Source of the DNA: Falsarthrobacter nasiphocae | Lineage (GTDB): Bacteria; Actinomycetota; Actinomycetes; Actinomycetales; Micrococcaceae | Assembly: GCF_031456275.1 (NCBI RefSeq) | Contig: NZ_JAVDUI010000001.1 | Coordinates: forward strand, 930,001-994,000 | Length of the DNA: 64,000 nt | Reading direction: 5' to 3' | Shown: in pieces, positions 53,942 to 62,794 of the stretch | Numbering within the stretch: the first letter of the stretch is position 1 | Layout: each line of letters starts with the position of its first letter | Notes under the pieces: generated by a model | Database searches by the model: none | What the model was told of the DNA's origin: nothing | Seen by the model: the letters and a program-made list of their open reading frames with translations, nothing else | Made by a program: the position numbers and the translations under genes

Positions 53942-54544
53942 CCCACCTGATGCGGACTTAGACTGCGCTGTGACCACGTTCGTGTCGAGAGTTTTTTCGA
54001 GTATCGACCAATAGCTTGAGTCGCCATCCCTCTTCCGAGCATTGAACGCGCCGAGGAGGGTGTCGGCGATCCACAACAGCGGCTCGTCGCCACCTCGCTT
54101 GTGCTCGATCCGCAAACCTTGAAAAACGCCCTTGTTCTGCAGGCTCACCAAGTGGGCCACATCTCGCTTGTCTTGAGAATCCGTGCGGGTCTCAAGCGTT
54201 GCACGACACACCTTCATCGCATGCAACTCGCTATAGATGCGCTCCAAACATAATCGGCGAAACCGCTCCGTTTTTTTCGCCGGGTCGGACAAGTGAGCGA
54301 CCAGCATGGTGATGGGCTCAAGCTCGGCAACCGCGTGAACAATTTTTCGTCTTCGAGACGCACTCTCATCGCTCCAGTGAAGCTTGATCTGCCCCTTGAG
54401 CCTGAGCTCTCTCATGACACCTCGGATCTCCTCCGATCGTTCATCACCGAGAAGCGCTGCCCCAACGAGATATGCCTGATCCTCGGGGGACCACAGGATA
54501 GAAGACTCATCACAGTAGGCAGAATAATCCAGGCCGGACGTCAG
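53870..54544 (-). CDS. DUF3800-like protein with IS-altered C-terminus
   Basis: The frame opens at a CTG (54542-54544) that overlaps the upstream stop as CTGA, with GAGG four bases before it. No ATG, GTG or TTG lies earlier in frame; the first internal ATG (54415) would lose the conserved start. The protein has YCDESSILWSP near the N-terminus and PLLWIADTLLGAFNA later, as in DUF3800 proteins, which have a predicted RNase H-like fold. Before the IS the protein was 219 residues, ending SEKTLALDPVVRLGF with a stop at 52595. Now the last 18 residues are replaced by 23 from the IS. Confidence 0.65.
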   Translation of the reverse strand: MTSGLDYSAYCDESSILWSPEDQAYLVGAALLGDERSEEIRGVMRELRLKGQIKLHWSDESASRRRKIVHAVAELEPITMLVAHLSDPAKKTERFRRLCLERIYSELHAMKVCRATLETRTDSQDKRDVAHLVSLQNKGVFQGLRIEHKRGGDEPLLWIADTLLGAFNARKRDGDSSYWSILEKTLDTNVVTAQSKSASGGGLAAKKCVWQGPASQSAVGLYAR

Positions 54545-55038
54545 ATCGCCTCACCAGCAGCGGACACCGAGGACCTCAAGAACGGCGACACTTTCAATTG
54601 GGTCGCCGCCAAGACCCCTGGAACCTCTTTCACCTTGGCGAAGGAGTCATGCCGGTAGTAGTGCCCGCCATTCTTTTCGCCAATGGAGAATGTCCCCCCG
54701 CGAGTGGCATTCTCTTGAACGACAGACAGTGGAGCCATGACGAAGTCAACGTGCCCCTCGGCCTGGCTAATCACCCATGCCAGCGCTGGCTCCACAGGGA
54801 TGCCGATGGCGATGTCTGCGGCTGCCATCTGTATCTTTTCCACGGCTGACGAGCTCACGGGCAACGGAGCCGAGGCCCCCTCCGCACTACGAGTGACGGC
54901 AACCACGAGATAAGCAACATCCTGGGCCGCCCCGATGACCAAGTGGTACGGCGCATCCTCCTGCACATCGTCCGCAGGGAAGGACAGCTGGAGCAGGGCA
55001 GGGAGCAGAGAACGCAGAACGGGATTGGGCAGAGCCAC
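54541..55038 (-). CDS. hypothetical protein paired with the DUF3800-like gene
   Basis: A 165-residue protein starting VALPNPVLRSLLPALLQLSF. It is mostly beta/alpha with PYHLVIGAAQDVAYLVVAVTRSAEG and a later GGTFSIGEKNGGHYYRHDSF. I do not recognise it. GAAGAGG sits upstream of GTG 55038. Its stop overlaps the next start, so the two proteins are made in step. A promoter with an operator-like repeat lies right before it. Confidence 0.75.
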   Translation of the reverse strand: MALPNPVLRSLLPALLQLSFPADDVQEDAPYHLVIGAAQDVAYLVVAVTRSAEGASAPLPVSSSAVEKIQMAAADIAIGIPVEPALAWVISQAEGHVDFVMAPLSVVQENATRGGTFSIGEKNGGHYYRHDSFAKVKEVPGVLAATQLKVSPFLRSSVSAAGEAI

Positions 55039-55076
55039 GGAGACCTCTTCGATGTAGAGAGAACTAGCAGCTCTAG

Positions 55077-55117
55077 ATTGTACCCCCGTAGATGCGATCC
55101 TTCAACATGACATCTAC
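55077..55117 (-). promoter_or_regulatory. Promoter and operator-like repeat of the two-gene cassette
   Basis: On the reverse strand TTGAAG (55105-55100) and TACAAT (55082-55077) are separated by exactly 17 bp, an almost ideal sigma-70-type promoter. The repeat GTAGATG-N16-CATCTAC (55088-55117) covers the -35 and spacer. This arrangement suggests repression by a bound protein. Confidence 0.7.
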
Positions 55118-55197
55118 AGTTTCTAGATCCACTTCATCTCCTTCGACCGGAGCGCACGGCATCCGACACGCCTCCCCTTACATAGCGCCCCGGCTCC

Positions 55198-55509
55198 CTA
55201 ACCCATCCCCAGCGCCCGGGCACCGGCCGCCGCGAGGGCACCGATGATGACCACCACGATGAACGGGGCCCGAAGCCAGAGGGCAATAGCCGCCGCGGCC
55301 AGCGCCACCACGCGGGCATCGATGACGAGGTGCGGCCCGCTGGCGAACGCGTTGGTCACCACGAGCGCCGCGAGGAGCCCGGCGGTCATGAACTGGCTGA
55401 TGCGCAGGACGCGGTCGTCCTCAAGGAAGCGCTCCGGGACGAGGTAGCCCACGAACTTCGTGGCGAAGGCGGCCGCGCAGGCCGCGATGATCCAGATCCA
55501 CTGGCTCAC
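55198..55509 (-). CDS. azlD: AzlD-family branched-chain amino acid export subunit
   Basis: A 103-residue protein with about four membrane segments, AFATKFVGYLVPERFLEDDRVLRISQFMTAGLLAALVVTNAF, typical of AzlD. It works with AzlC to export branched-chain amino acids or analogues. Its ATG overlaps the azlC stop (ATGA). Confidence 0.93.
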   Translation of the reverse strand: MSQWIWIIAACAAAFATKFVGYLVPERFLEDDRVLRISQFMTAGLLAALVVTNAFASGPHLVIDARVVALAAAAIALWLRAPFIVVVIIGALAAAGARALGMG

Positions 55510-56411
55510 GAGCCGCTCCCCTCATGAGACGGGCCAGCGGGCCCGCGAGCCCCGGAGGGCCCGGTCGGACGCCCGGCGGCCCCGTCGTCGTCGGCTCCAG
55601 AGGCAGGAGAGCCGGCACCCGCAGGCGCCTCCGAGAAGCCTCCCCCGGACGCCCCCGAGGCCCCACCCCCGCGCACCGAGCGCCAGCCCAGGAACCCGGC
55701 CACCACGGCGGCCACGATGATGGGGATGCCCGGCGGCACGAACGGCACGGCCAGCGCGGTGGCCAAAGCGCTGACCACGGCCACGCCCGCAGAGTCCCGC
55801 TGGCGCAGCCGCGGCCAGAGGAGGCCGAGGAAGGCGGCAACGGCAGCGCCGTCGAGCCCCCACGCCGCCGGATCCCCGATGCGGGACCCAGCCAGAGCCC
55901 CCACAAGCGTGAGGAGGCTCCACAGGATCCACACGCCCACGCCCGTGACCCAGAAGCCGATGGAGCGCTCGCGCGCGGTGGGCTGGGCGGAGGACACGGC
56001 GGCGGACTCGTCAATGGTGACGTGCGCGGCCAGCGGGCGCAGCCGCCTGCTCGGGCGCACCAGGGCGTTGACCTGCATGCCGTAGACGGCGTTGCGGACG
56101 CCCAACAGCGTGGACGCGCCAAAGGCCGAGGCCCCAGCCCCGCCGCCGGCAAGAACGCCGATGAACGCGAACTGGGACCCGCCGGAGAGGAGGAAGACGC
56201 TGAGCACCATCGTCTGGAGGACGCTGAGGCCCGCGGCAACGCTAAGGGCGCCGAACGAGATGGCGTAGAGGCCCGTGGCCACGGACAGGGCCGCGCCGGT
56301 CTTGAATGCCCCGGTCTTGTGCCACGGCGTCACGGGCGCGGCGGAGTCACCGCCACGGCCCTCGACGCCAAGCCCGGCAGCACCCACGCCCCCAGGACCG
56401 GCGGCCCCCAC
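55506..56411 (-). CDS. azlC: AzlC-family branched-chain amino acid exporter
   Basis: A 301-residue membrane protein with GLYAISFGALSVAAGLSVLQTMVLSVFLLSGGSQFAFIGVLAGGG and LGVRNAVYGMQVNALV, which is AzlC. The GTG at 56411, just after the stop of the upstream glucosidase gene, is the most likely start; the front 25 residues are Gly/Ala-rich and weakly conserved. A Gly/Ser/Pro-rich tail of about 55 residues extends the C-terminus beyond the family norm. Confidence 0.88.
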   Translation of the reverse strand: MGAAGPGGVGAAGLGVEGRGGDSAAPVTPWHKTGAFKTGAALSVATGLYAISFGALSVAAGLSVLQTMVLSVFLLSGGSQFAFIGVLAGGGAGASAFGASTLLGVRNAVYGMQVNALVRPSRRLRPLAAHVTIDESAAVSSAQPTARERSIGFWVTGVGVWILWSLLTLVGALAGSRIGDPAAWGLDGAAVAAFLGLLWPRLRQRDSAGVAVVSALATALAVPFVPPGIPIIVAAVVAGFLGWRSVRGGGASGASGGGFSEAPAGAGSPASGADDDGAAGRPTGPSGARGPAGPSHEGSGS

Positions 56412-56412
56412 C

Positions 56413-58323
56413 TCAGTCGCCGAGCCCGGCGGCGGTCTTCTCCAGCGTGGTGGCGCCGACGTCGACCAAGGCGTCCGCAGCGCGGACGAGACCCAGGTGA
56501 CTGAACGCCTGGGGGAAGTTGCCGGCCATGCGCTGGCGGTCGGAGGCGTACTCCTCGGCCATGAGGCGCATGTCGTTGGCGTACCCGCAGAGCTTGTCCA
56601 TGAGCGCCTTGGCGTCATCGACCCGGCCGGAGTACGCGTACTGCTCCACGAGCCAGAAGCAGCAGGCGAGGAACGGGTGCTCGCCGGGCTCAAGCCCGTC
56701 CAGGCCGGACTCGGTGCGGTACCGGAGGATGAGGCCGTCCTCGTTGACGAGGTCACGCTCGAGGCGCGCCACGGTCCCGAGCATCTCGGGGGAATCGTGC
56801 GCCACGAAGCCGACCTGCGCGATGACGAGGAGCGAGGCGTCCACCTCGGTGTTCTCGTACGTCTGGGTGAAGGAGTTGATCTCCCGGTTGAAGCCCTTCT
56901 CCCAGATCTCGGCCTTGAGCTGGTCCCGCAGCTGCTCCCAGCGATCCGCGGGGCCGGGGAGGCCGTGCTCGCGGACGGCGCGGACACCGCGGTCAAACGC
57001 GGCCCACTGCATGACGCGCGAGTGCGTGAAGTGCTTCTTCTCGCCGCGCATCTCCCAGATGCCGTGGTCGGGGTCGTTGAGGTGCTTCTCGGCGAACTCG
57101 AGGAGCGCCAGCTGGAGCGGCCAGGAGAACGCGTCCTCCTCCACGCCCATGCCGCGCAGCTTCTCGAGCACCACAAGGACTTCGCCGACGACGTCCGCCT
57201 GGTACTGGGTCACCGCTCCGTTGCCGATGCGAACGGGCTTGGAGTCCTCGTACCCGGGGAGGAAGGGCAGCTCTCGCTCGGGGAGCTCGCGCTCACCGCC
57301 GATCCCGTACATGATCTGGAGGTCGTCCGGATCGCCGGCCACGGCGCGCAGGAGCCACTGCCGCCAGGCCATGGCCTCTTCCTCGTAGCCGTGCTTCATC
57401 ATGGCCTCGAGGGTGAGGGCCGCGTCCCGGAGCCAGCAGTAGCGGTAGTCCCAGTTGCGGCCGCCGCCGAACTCCTCGGGCAGGCTCGTGGTCAGGGCGG
57501 CGACGATTCCGCCGGTCTGCTCGTGCGTGAGCGCGCGCAGGGTGAGGAGGGAGCGGCGGACGTACCGGCCGTAGTCGCCCTCGACGCGGGCGCGGGACAC
57601 CCACTGCTTCCAGTAGGTGATGGTGGAGTCGAGCGCCTCGTTGATGTCCACGGGGTCCGGGACCGCTTCGTGGGAGGGGAACCAGACGAGTTCGAGGTCG
57701 ACGACGTCGCCCGCGTTCACCGTGAACTCGCCCTTGTGGGTCTTGCCCTCGGCGGTGGGGAGGCAGTCGCCACGGAGGATGATCGCATCGGGTCCGGCGA
57801 TGGCGAGGATGACCGCGTTGGCGTCGTCCCCGGAGCCGTTGGCCATGTACCAGGCGGAGTTGCGGACGGCGCTTCCGGCGGCCGCCGCGGCCTCGTCTGC
57901 GGCGTACGCGCCGGAGAGGGTGGCCCGGGAGACCCACGGGACCACGTCGCCGTAGCCGAAGCGCAAGCGGAGGTCCTGGGACATCTCGACGCTTCCGCTC
58001 AGGCCCTCGATGCGGCGCACGAGCGAGGGGCGCGCGTCCCCTACGGGCATGAAGTCGGTGACGAGCACCTCGCCGGTGGGCGTGGACCACCGCGTCTGGG
58101 CGACAAAGGTGCCCGGAATGTAGGCCCACTCAGATGTGGACGCCTCGGGGTGCGAGGGCGCGATGAGCCAGCGCCCGTGGTCCTCGTTGCCGAGGAGGGA
58201 CGCGAAAACGGACGCGGAATCAAACCGCGGGAAGCAGAGCCAGTCAATGGATCCGTAGCGGGAGACGAGGGCACCAGTCTGCTGATCAGAAAGGAGTGCA
58301 TAGTCCTCAATGGGAGTCGACAT
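56413..58323 (-). CDS. GH15 glucoamylase/trehalase-type glycoside hydrolase
   Basis: A 636-residue protein of the GH15 family: PIEDYALLSDQQTGALVSRYGSIDWLCFPRFDSASVFASLLG at the start, then RNWDYRYCWLRDAALTLEAMM, WEMRGEKKHFTHSRVMQWAAFDRG with a catalytic glutamate, and SFTQTYENTEVDASLL with the second acid. It hydrolyses alpha-glucosides, possibly trehalose. Start 58323 (MSTPIEDY) is chosen over an ATG two codons before. No signal peptide, so it is cytosolic. Confidence 0.94.
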   Translation of the reverse strand: MSTPIEDYALLSDQQTGALVSRYGSIDWLCFPRFDSASVFASLLGNEDHGRWLIAPSHPEASTSEWAYIPGTFVAQTRWSTPTGEVLVTDFMPVGDARPSLVRRIEGLSGSVEMSQDLRLRFGYGDVVPWVSRATLSGAYAADEAAAAAGSAVRNSAWYMANGSGDDANAVILAIAGPDAIILRGDCLPTAEGKTHKGEFTVNAGDVVDLELVWFPSHEAVPDPVDINEALDSTITYWKQWVSRARVEGDYGRYVRRSLLTLRALTHEQTGGIVAALTTSLPEEFGGGRNWDYRYCWLRDAALTLEAMMKHGYEEEAMAWRQWLLRAVAGDPDDLQIMYGIGGERELPERELPFLPGYEDSKPVRIGNGAVTQYQADVVGEVLVVLEKLRGMGVEEDAFSWPLQLALLEFAEKHLNDPDHGIWEMRGEKKHFTHSRVMQWAAFDRGVRAVREHGLPGPADRWEQLRDQLKAEIWEKGFNREINSFTQTYENTEVDASLLVIAQVGFVAHDSPEMLGTVARLERDLVNEDGLILRYRTESGLDGLEPGEHPFLACCFWLVEQYAYSGRVDDAKALMDKLCGYANDMRLMAEEYASDRQRMAGNFPQAFSHLGLVRAADALVDVGATTLEKTAAGLGD

Positions 58324-58386
58324 GTACACAGCTCATCACACGATTCCCCGGGGCGTCGATTTCATACATCGCCCGTGAGATGAACG

Positions 58387-59262
58387 TCATGAGGCGAGGA
58401 GCTGCTGGCGCACCTCTGCGGGCATGTTGGTGGTGATCTCCTGCACCCCGAGCTGCCGCATGAGGGCCACGTGGCCGGGGTGGTCGACCGTCCAGACGCG
58501 CAGCGTGATGCCGCCCTGAATCCACCTGGAGACCCGCGGCTCGTGGGCCAGGACGTAGTCCACACCGGGGCCCGCCACGCCGGCCCGCCCCGTAGTGATG
58601 AGCCGCTCCCCGAGGCTCGCGGCTCGGCGCAGAATGCGGCTGACGGCCTGGGCCCGGATGCCCTCGACGTCCGCGATCTCCTGGAGGCTCGCGCTGTCCA
58701 CCTGCTGGATGAGCATGCACAGGTGCTCCTCGGGGACGGTCTCGGCGAGGTGCTGCACGCTGTCCGGGTCGAAGCTCATGAAGCTGATCGTGACGTTGCC
58801 GAGGGTGCTCGTCTCCGGGTCCCAGCCGAGTCCCATGAGGCATTCGAGGACCCTCTCCTCAAGCCGCAGCCCGAAGGGGCTGGGGTGCTTGAGCTCCAGG
58901 GCCAGCCGGACGGGGCGCCCCGCGGAGGCGAGAATCTCCATGAGCTCCTCGAGCGTCAGGAGCTGCTCTTCGACGGTGCCGTACTCCGCCGGAATCTCGG
59001 TGCCCTTCCAGCTGGCGAAGTCCAGGTCCCGCAGCTCCGCCAGGGTCTTGGCGGCCACGGGCCCGGTGCCGTTGGACGTCCGCTCAAGCGTTGGATCGTG
59101 CAGGAGAACGATCCGCTCGTCCTTCGTCAGGTGGACGTCGCACTCCACGCCGTCCGCGCCGTCCGCGAGCGCCTGGAGGTAGGCGGCGCGAGTGTGCTCG
59201 GCGAAGCGCGCACTCGATCCCCTGTGCGCGAAGATGCGGGGGCGATAGGGTCGAGTCATCAC
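58387..59262 (-). CDS. glycerophosphodiester phosphodiesterase
   Basis: A 291-residue GDPD protein: FAHRGSSARFAEHTRAAYLQALADGADGVECDVHLTKDERIVLLHDPTLERTSNG carries the catalytic and metal residues, followed by LEELMEIL, ALELKHPSPFG and MSFDPDSVQHL. No signal peptide is seen, so it is probably cytosolic. It releases an alcohol and glycerol-3-phosphate. It is convergent with nothing upstream; the divergent DUF445 gene follows. Confidence 0.95.
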   Translation of the reverse strand: MMTRPYRPRIFAHRGSSARFAEHTRAAYLQALADGADGVECDVHLTKDERIVLLHDPTLERTSNGTGPVAAKTLAELRDLDFASWKGTEIPAEYGTVEEQLLTLEELMEILASAGRPVRLALELKHPSPFGLRLEERVLECLMGLGWDPETSTLGNVTISFMSFDPDSVQHLAETVPEEHLCMLIQQVDSASLQEIADVEGIRAQAVSRILRRAASLGERLITTGRAGVAGPGVDYVLAHEPRVSRWIQGGITLRVWTVDHPGHVALMRQLGVQEITTNMPAEVRQQLLAS

Positions 59263-59364
59263 GGCTCAACCATAGGCCCCTCGGGTTGCCCCCTGCGGGA
59301 ACGCCCGCGCGCCTTTCGGTGAACGAAACGTGAAGTCTCTTGCCGCACTACCGCTGGGAGCACC

Positions 59365-60633
59365 GTGTCCATCAGCTTTACTTCCTCCACCTCTGATGAG
59401 GCGCGCCGGGCCGGTCTGCGCCGGATGCAGCGCGTGGCCCTGGCACTGCTCATCGTCTCCGCGGTGGTCTTCTGCGTGTCTTTCGCGCTCCAGGGCGCTC
59501 ACCCGTGGCTCGCGTACGTCCGGGCGGCCTCCGAGGGCGCGCTCGTGGGCGGCCTGGCCGACTGGTTCGCGGTGACGGCCCTCTTCCGTCACCCCATGGG
59601 CATCCCGGTCCCCCACACGGCGATCATCGAGAAGAAGAAGGACACCATCGGCGAGAGCCTCTCGGAGTTCATCGCGGAGAACTTCCTCTCGCCGGACCTG
59701 GTGCGGGAGAAGATCGCCCGGTGGGGCTTCGCTCCGCGCCTGGGGCGCTGGCTCGCGGAGCCGGAGCACGCGAGTGACGTCGTGGCCCGCCTCGCGCCGG
59801 GCGTGCGGGCTGGCCTGGCCACCCTGGATGACGACGACGTCCAGCGGCTCATCGCGGCCCTGGCCCGCGACCACATCGTCGAGCCGGCGTGGGCCCCCAC
59901 GGTGGGGCTGCTGCTCGAGGACGTCGTGGCCGCGGGGCACCACACCGCGCTGGTCGACGTCGTCGTCACCCGAGCGGAAGAGTACGTCCGGGAGCACCCG
60001 GGCGTGGTGGACCGCCTCGTGGGAGAGCGGGCGCCGGCCTGGGTGCCGGGGATTGTCAACGTGCTCGTGGCGGACCGGGTCCATGCGGAGCTCGTGGGGT
60101 TCCTGGGCGCCGTGCGGCAGGACCCGGACCACAGCGTGCGGCGATCCCTCAACGAGTACCTGATCAAGCTGGGGCGGGACCTCCAGGGGGACCCCAAGGT
60201 CATCGCCGCGTTCGAGGGGTTCAAGAAGGGCGCCATCGACGACCCGCTTGTGCGGCAGCTCGCCGGGCGAGGCTGGGCCACGATCAAGGACTTCCTCATC
60301 TCCTCGGCCGAGGACCCCCGCTCGGACCTGCGCGTGGCGGCCGTCGGCGCCGTCGAGACCCTGGGCCGCCGCCTGGCCGAGGACCGGGACCTGGCCCGCA
60401 CCGTGGAGACCACGGCCGCGAACGCCGCCGCATCCCTCGTGGGCGCGTACGGGCACGAGATCGCGAGCATCGTCAGCGAGACGGTGGCCGCGTGGGACGC
60501 GCGCGAAGCCAGCGAGAAGATCGAGCTCCAGGTGGGGCGGGACCTCCAGTTCATTCGCATCAACGGCACCGTCGTGGGCGCGCTGGCCGGGCTGGTCATC
60601 TTCGCGGTGGCCCACGCGGCATTCGGCGCGTAG
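59365..60633 (+). CDS. DUF445-family membrane protein
   Basis: A 422-residue protein with a membrane segment near each end (ALALLIVSAVVFCVSFAL and TVVGALAGLVIFAVAHAAFGA) and a long soluble helical middle. GALVGGLADWFAVTALFRHPMGIPVPHTAIIEKKKDTIGESL is the family signature. Function is unknown. GTG 59365 has GGGAG four bases upstream. Confidence 0.93.
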   Translation: MSISFTSSTSDEARRAGLRRMQRVALALLIVSAVVFCVSFALQGAHPWLAYVRAASEGALVGGLADWFAVTALFRHPMGIPVPHTAIIEKKKDTIGESLSEFIAENFLSPDLVREKIARWGFAPRLGRWLAEPEHASDVVARLAPGVRAGLATLDDDDVQRLIAALARDHIVEPAWAPTVGLLLEDVVAAGHHTALVDVVVTRAEEYVREHPGVVDRLVGERAPAWVPGIVNVLVADRVHAELVGFLGAVRQDPDHSVRRSLNEYLIKLGRDLQGDPKVIAAFEGFKKGAIDDPLVRQLAGRGWATIKDFLISSAEDPRSDLRVAAVGAVETLGRRLAEDRDLARTVETTAANAAASLVGAYGHEIASIVSETVAAWDAREASEKIELQVGRDLQFIRINGTVVGALAGLVIFAVAHAAFGA

Positions 60634-60775
60634 CGCTCCCGGGGCGTCAAACGGGGCTCGGCGGCCCGGATTCTCCGGCCAATACCCAGGCAGGCCCGTC
60701 TAGGCTGGAGCCAACGCCCCGAGCGCCCGCGCGCTCAGGGCATCAAGAGCGCCATCTGAGCAAAGGACTATCCCC

Positions 60776-61570
60776 ATGAACTTCTCTCTCAACCCCAAGG
60801 ACTGGGCCCGCAACTCGGTGATCGACGACGAGGGCCGCCCCAAGGAGAACTTCCAGAAGGCCATTGAAAAGGCCATTGACATCCAGCGCCCGTTTGTCAT
60901 CAAGAAGGTGCGTGAGCTGCGGGCTAAGCACCCGGATGAGACGCCCGAGCAGTTCATCGAGCGCCTGGAACGCCGCTACATGACGGCCGTGACCGCGGGC
61001 GGCGCGGCCGTCGGCGCCACGGCGTTCGTCCCCGGCGTCGGCACCGTCGCGTCCCTCGGGTTCTCGGCCGCGGCGACGATCGGCTTCATGGAGGCCTCCG
61101 CCGTGTTCGCCCAGGCCGTTGCCGAGGTCCACGGCATTCAGCTCAAGGACCCGGAGCGAGCCAAGGCCCTCGTCATGGCCGTCATGCTCGGTGAGGAGTC
61201 CAGCGCGATGCTCGCGATGCTCGGTGCCCAGGCCACGGGCCGCGGCGGCGGAACCCAGGACTACTGGGGCAAGCTCGTCGGCACCTCCGGCCAGGCGGGC
61301 ATCTCGGGGCAGGTCATGGCCTCGATCCGCCGTCGGTTCTTCACGCGCTTCGTGACGCGCCAGGGGGCCGGGTTCATCGGCCGCACGGTGCCGTTCGGCA
61401 TCGGCGCGGTCATCGGCGGCGCGGGCAACCGCATCATGGGCAAGTCCATCATCAAGGCGGCCCGCGAGGCGTTCGGGCCTGCCCCTGAGACCATCCCGGG
61501 CGAGCTTGTGCCCAGCCAGGATGAGATCGAGGCCGCGGCGAAGAGCGAGGACTCCGCAGACAAGGAGTAG
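60776..61570 (+). CDS. conserved hypothetical, membrane-associated protein
   Basis: A 264-residue protein with a soluble front (NFSLNPKDWARNSVIDDEGRPKENFQKAIEKAIDIQR), a hydrophobic hairpin-like middle (AGGAAVGATAFVPGVGTVASLGFSAAATIGFM) and a later GIGAVIGGAGNRIMGKSII. It recalls EcsC-like proteins but I cannot assign it. A good ribosome site (AAAGGA) precedes the ATG. It stands alone before a bidirectional terminator. Confidence 0.8.
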   Translation: MNFSLNPKDWARNSVIDDEGRPKENFQKAIEKAIDIQRPFVIKKVRELRAKHPDETPEQFIERLERRYMTAVTAGGAAVGATAFVPGVGTVASLGFSAAATIGFMEASAVFAQAVAEVHGIQLKDPERAKALVMAVMLGEESSAMLAMLGAQATGRGGGTQDYWGKLVGTSGQAGISGQVMASIRRRFFTRFVTRQGAGFIGRTVPFGIGAVIGGAGNRIMGKSIIKAAREAFGPAPETIPGELVPSQDEIEAAAKSEDSADKE

Positions 61571-61647
61571 CCCTCGCGCGGACAAGGCCCAGCTTGCGCG
61601 GCGCCAGGCGCTCCAGAGGCACGGGGCCCGCGGCCCCAGAAAAGAAG

Positions 61648-61684
61648 CGAAGGCCCCGGATTCGGCGAGATTCCGGGGCCTTCG
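61648..61684. terminator. Bidirectional terminator between the hypothetical gene and tRNA-Lys
   Basis: CGAAGGCCCCGGA pairs with TCCGGGGCCTTCG around eleven bases. It lies directly next to the 3' end of tRNA-Lys and about 80 bp after the stop of the hypothetical gene, so it can serve both converging transcripts. Confidence 0.8.
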
Positions 61685-61757
61685 TGGGCCCTGCGGGGAT
61701 CGAACCCGCGACCCGCGGATTAAAAGTCCGATGCTCTACCAGCTGAGCTAAAGGCCC
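61685..61757 (-). tRNA. tRNA-Lys (TTT)
   Basis: The reverse strand gives a 73-nt cloverleaf: acceptor GGGCCTT with AGGGCCC, D-loop AGCTCAGCTGGTAGAGC, anticodon TTT in CTTTTAA and T-loop GGTTCGATCC. CCA is not encoded. Confidence 0.95.
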
Positions 61758-61864
61758 GTGAGACTCAGGGCGGCCACAGGGCGCGCGCGTAGAGTCTTCC
61801 GTGCCATCTTACCTCTCCCCCGGCTGCCGCGCCGCGCCGGGGACGGCCCCACGGAAGGATCGCT

Positions 61865-62794
61865 GTGAAGGTTGCTCTCGCTCAAATCTCCGCCGGCCCC
61901 GAGCCCCAGGAGAACCTGCGCGTCATCCGCGAGCAGGCGGAGGCCGCCGCCGCGGCGGGCGCGAGCCTCGTCGTCTTCCCCGAGGCAAGCATGCGCGCCT
62001 TCGGGCACCGGCTGGACACCCACGCGGAGCCCCTGGACGGGCCGTTCGCCGAGGGCGTTCGCGCCGCGGCCCGAGACGCCAACCTGACCATCGCCGTGGG
62101 CCTCTTCACCCCCGCCGAGGATGAGCCCGGTGCCGCGAGCGCGGAGACCGGCGCGGGCCCGGCAGACCCCGCCCCCGCCCCCACAGACCCCGGTGCCGCC
62201 GCAGACCCCGGCACCGCCCCCGCGCGCCGCCGCGTCCGCAACACGCTCTTCGTCACGGACGGCCGCGGTCACGAGACCGCCTACGTCAAGATCCACGTCT
62301 ACGACGCGTTCGGCTTCACCGAGTCCGAGACGGTCCAGCCCGGCACCCGCCCCGCCGTCCACGAGCTCGGCGACGTCCGCCTCGGCCTCGCCACCTGCTA
62401 CGACATCCGCTTCCCCCACCTCTTCGCCCACTACGGCCGCGCGGGGTGCTCCATCAGCCTCGTGCCCGCGTCCTGGCAGCCGGGGCCGGGCAAGGCCGAG
62501 CAGTGGCGGCTGCTCGCCCAGGCCCGCGCCCTGGACTCCGGGCAGTTCGTCCTCGCGTGCGACCAGGCCGTCACCCGCGACCCCGACGCGCCGGCGGGGC
62601 CCACGGGCGTCGGCGGCTCCGTCGTCGTCGACCCCTGGGGGAAGGTGCTGGCCGAGGCGGGCGAGGACGCCGAGCTCCTCATTGCGGACCTTGACCTCGG
62701 GGAGGTTGAGCGCGCCCGGCGCGCGCTGCCGGTGCTCGCGCACGCGCGGCCCCTTCCCGGAGATGACGACGACGACGCCTGCGGCAGCCGATGA
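61865..62794 (+). CDS. carbon-nitrogen hydrolase (nitrilase/omega-amidase type)
   Basis: A 309-residue enzyme with the catalytic triad visible: E40 in VVFPEAS, K142 in YVKIHVYDAFG and C178 in ATCYDIRFPHLF. It hydrolyses an amide such as an omega-amide or small amide. Residues about 86-121 are an Ala/Pro-rich insert not usual in the family. The next gene starts on its stop (ATGA). Confidence 0.92.
   Translation: MKVALAQISAGPEPQENLRVIREQAEAAAAAGASLVVFPEASMRAFGHRLDTHAEPLDGPFAEGVRAAARDANLTIAVGLFTPAEDEPGAASAETGAGPADPAPAPTDPGAAADPGTAPARRRVRNTLFVTDGRGHETAYVKIHVYDAFGFTESETVQPGTRPAVHELGDVRLGLATCYDIRFPHLFAHYGRAGCSISLVPASWQPGPGKAEQWRLLAQARALDSGQFVLACDQAVTRDPDAPAGPTGVGGSVVVDPWGKVLAEAGEDAELLIADLDLGEVERARRALPVLAHARPLPGDDDDDACGSR

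Noticed and set aside
56275-58383. 702-codon frame opposite the GH15 gene
   Set aside because: The GH15 frame has clear catalytic motifs; this one is its shadow.
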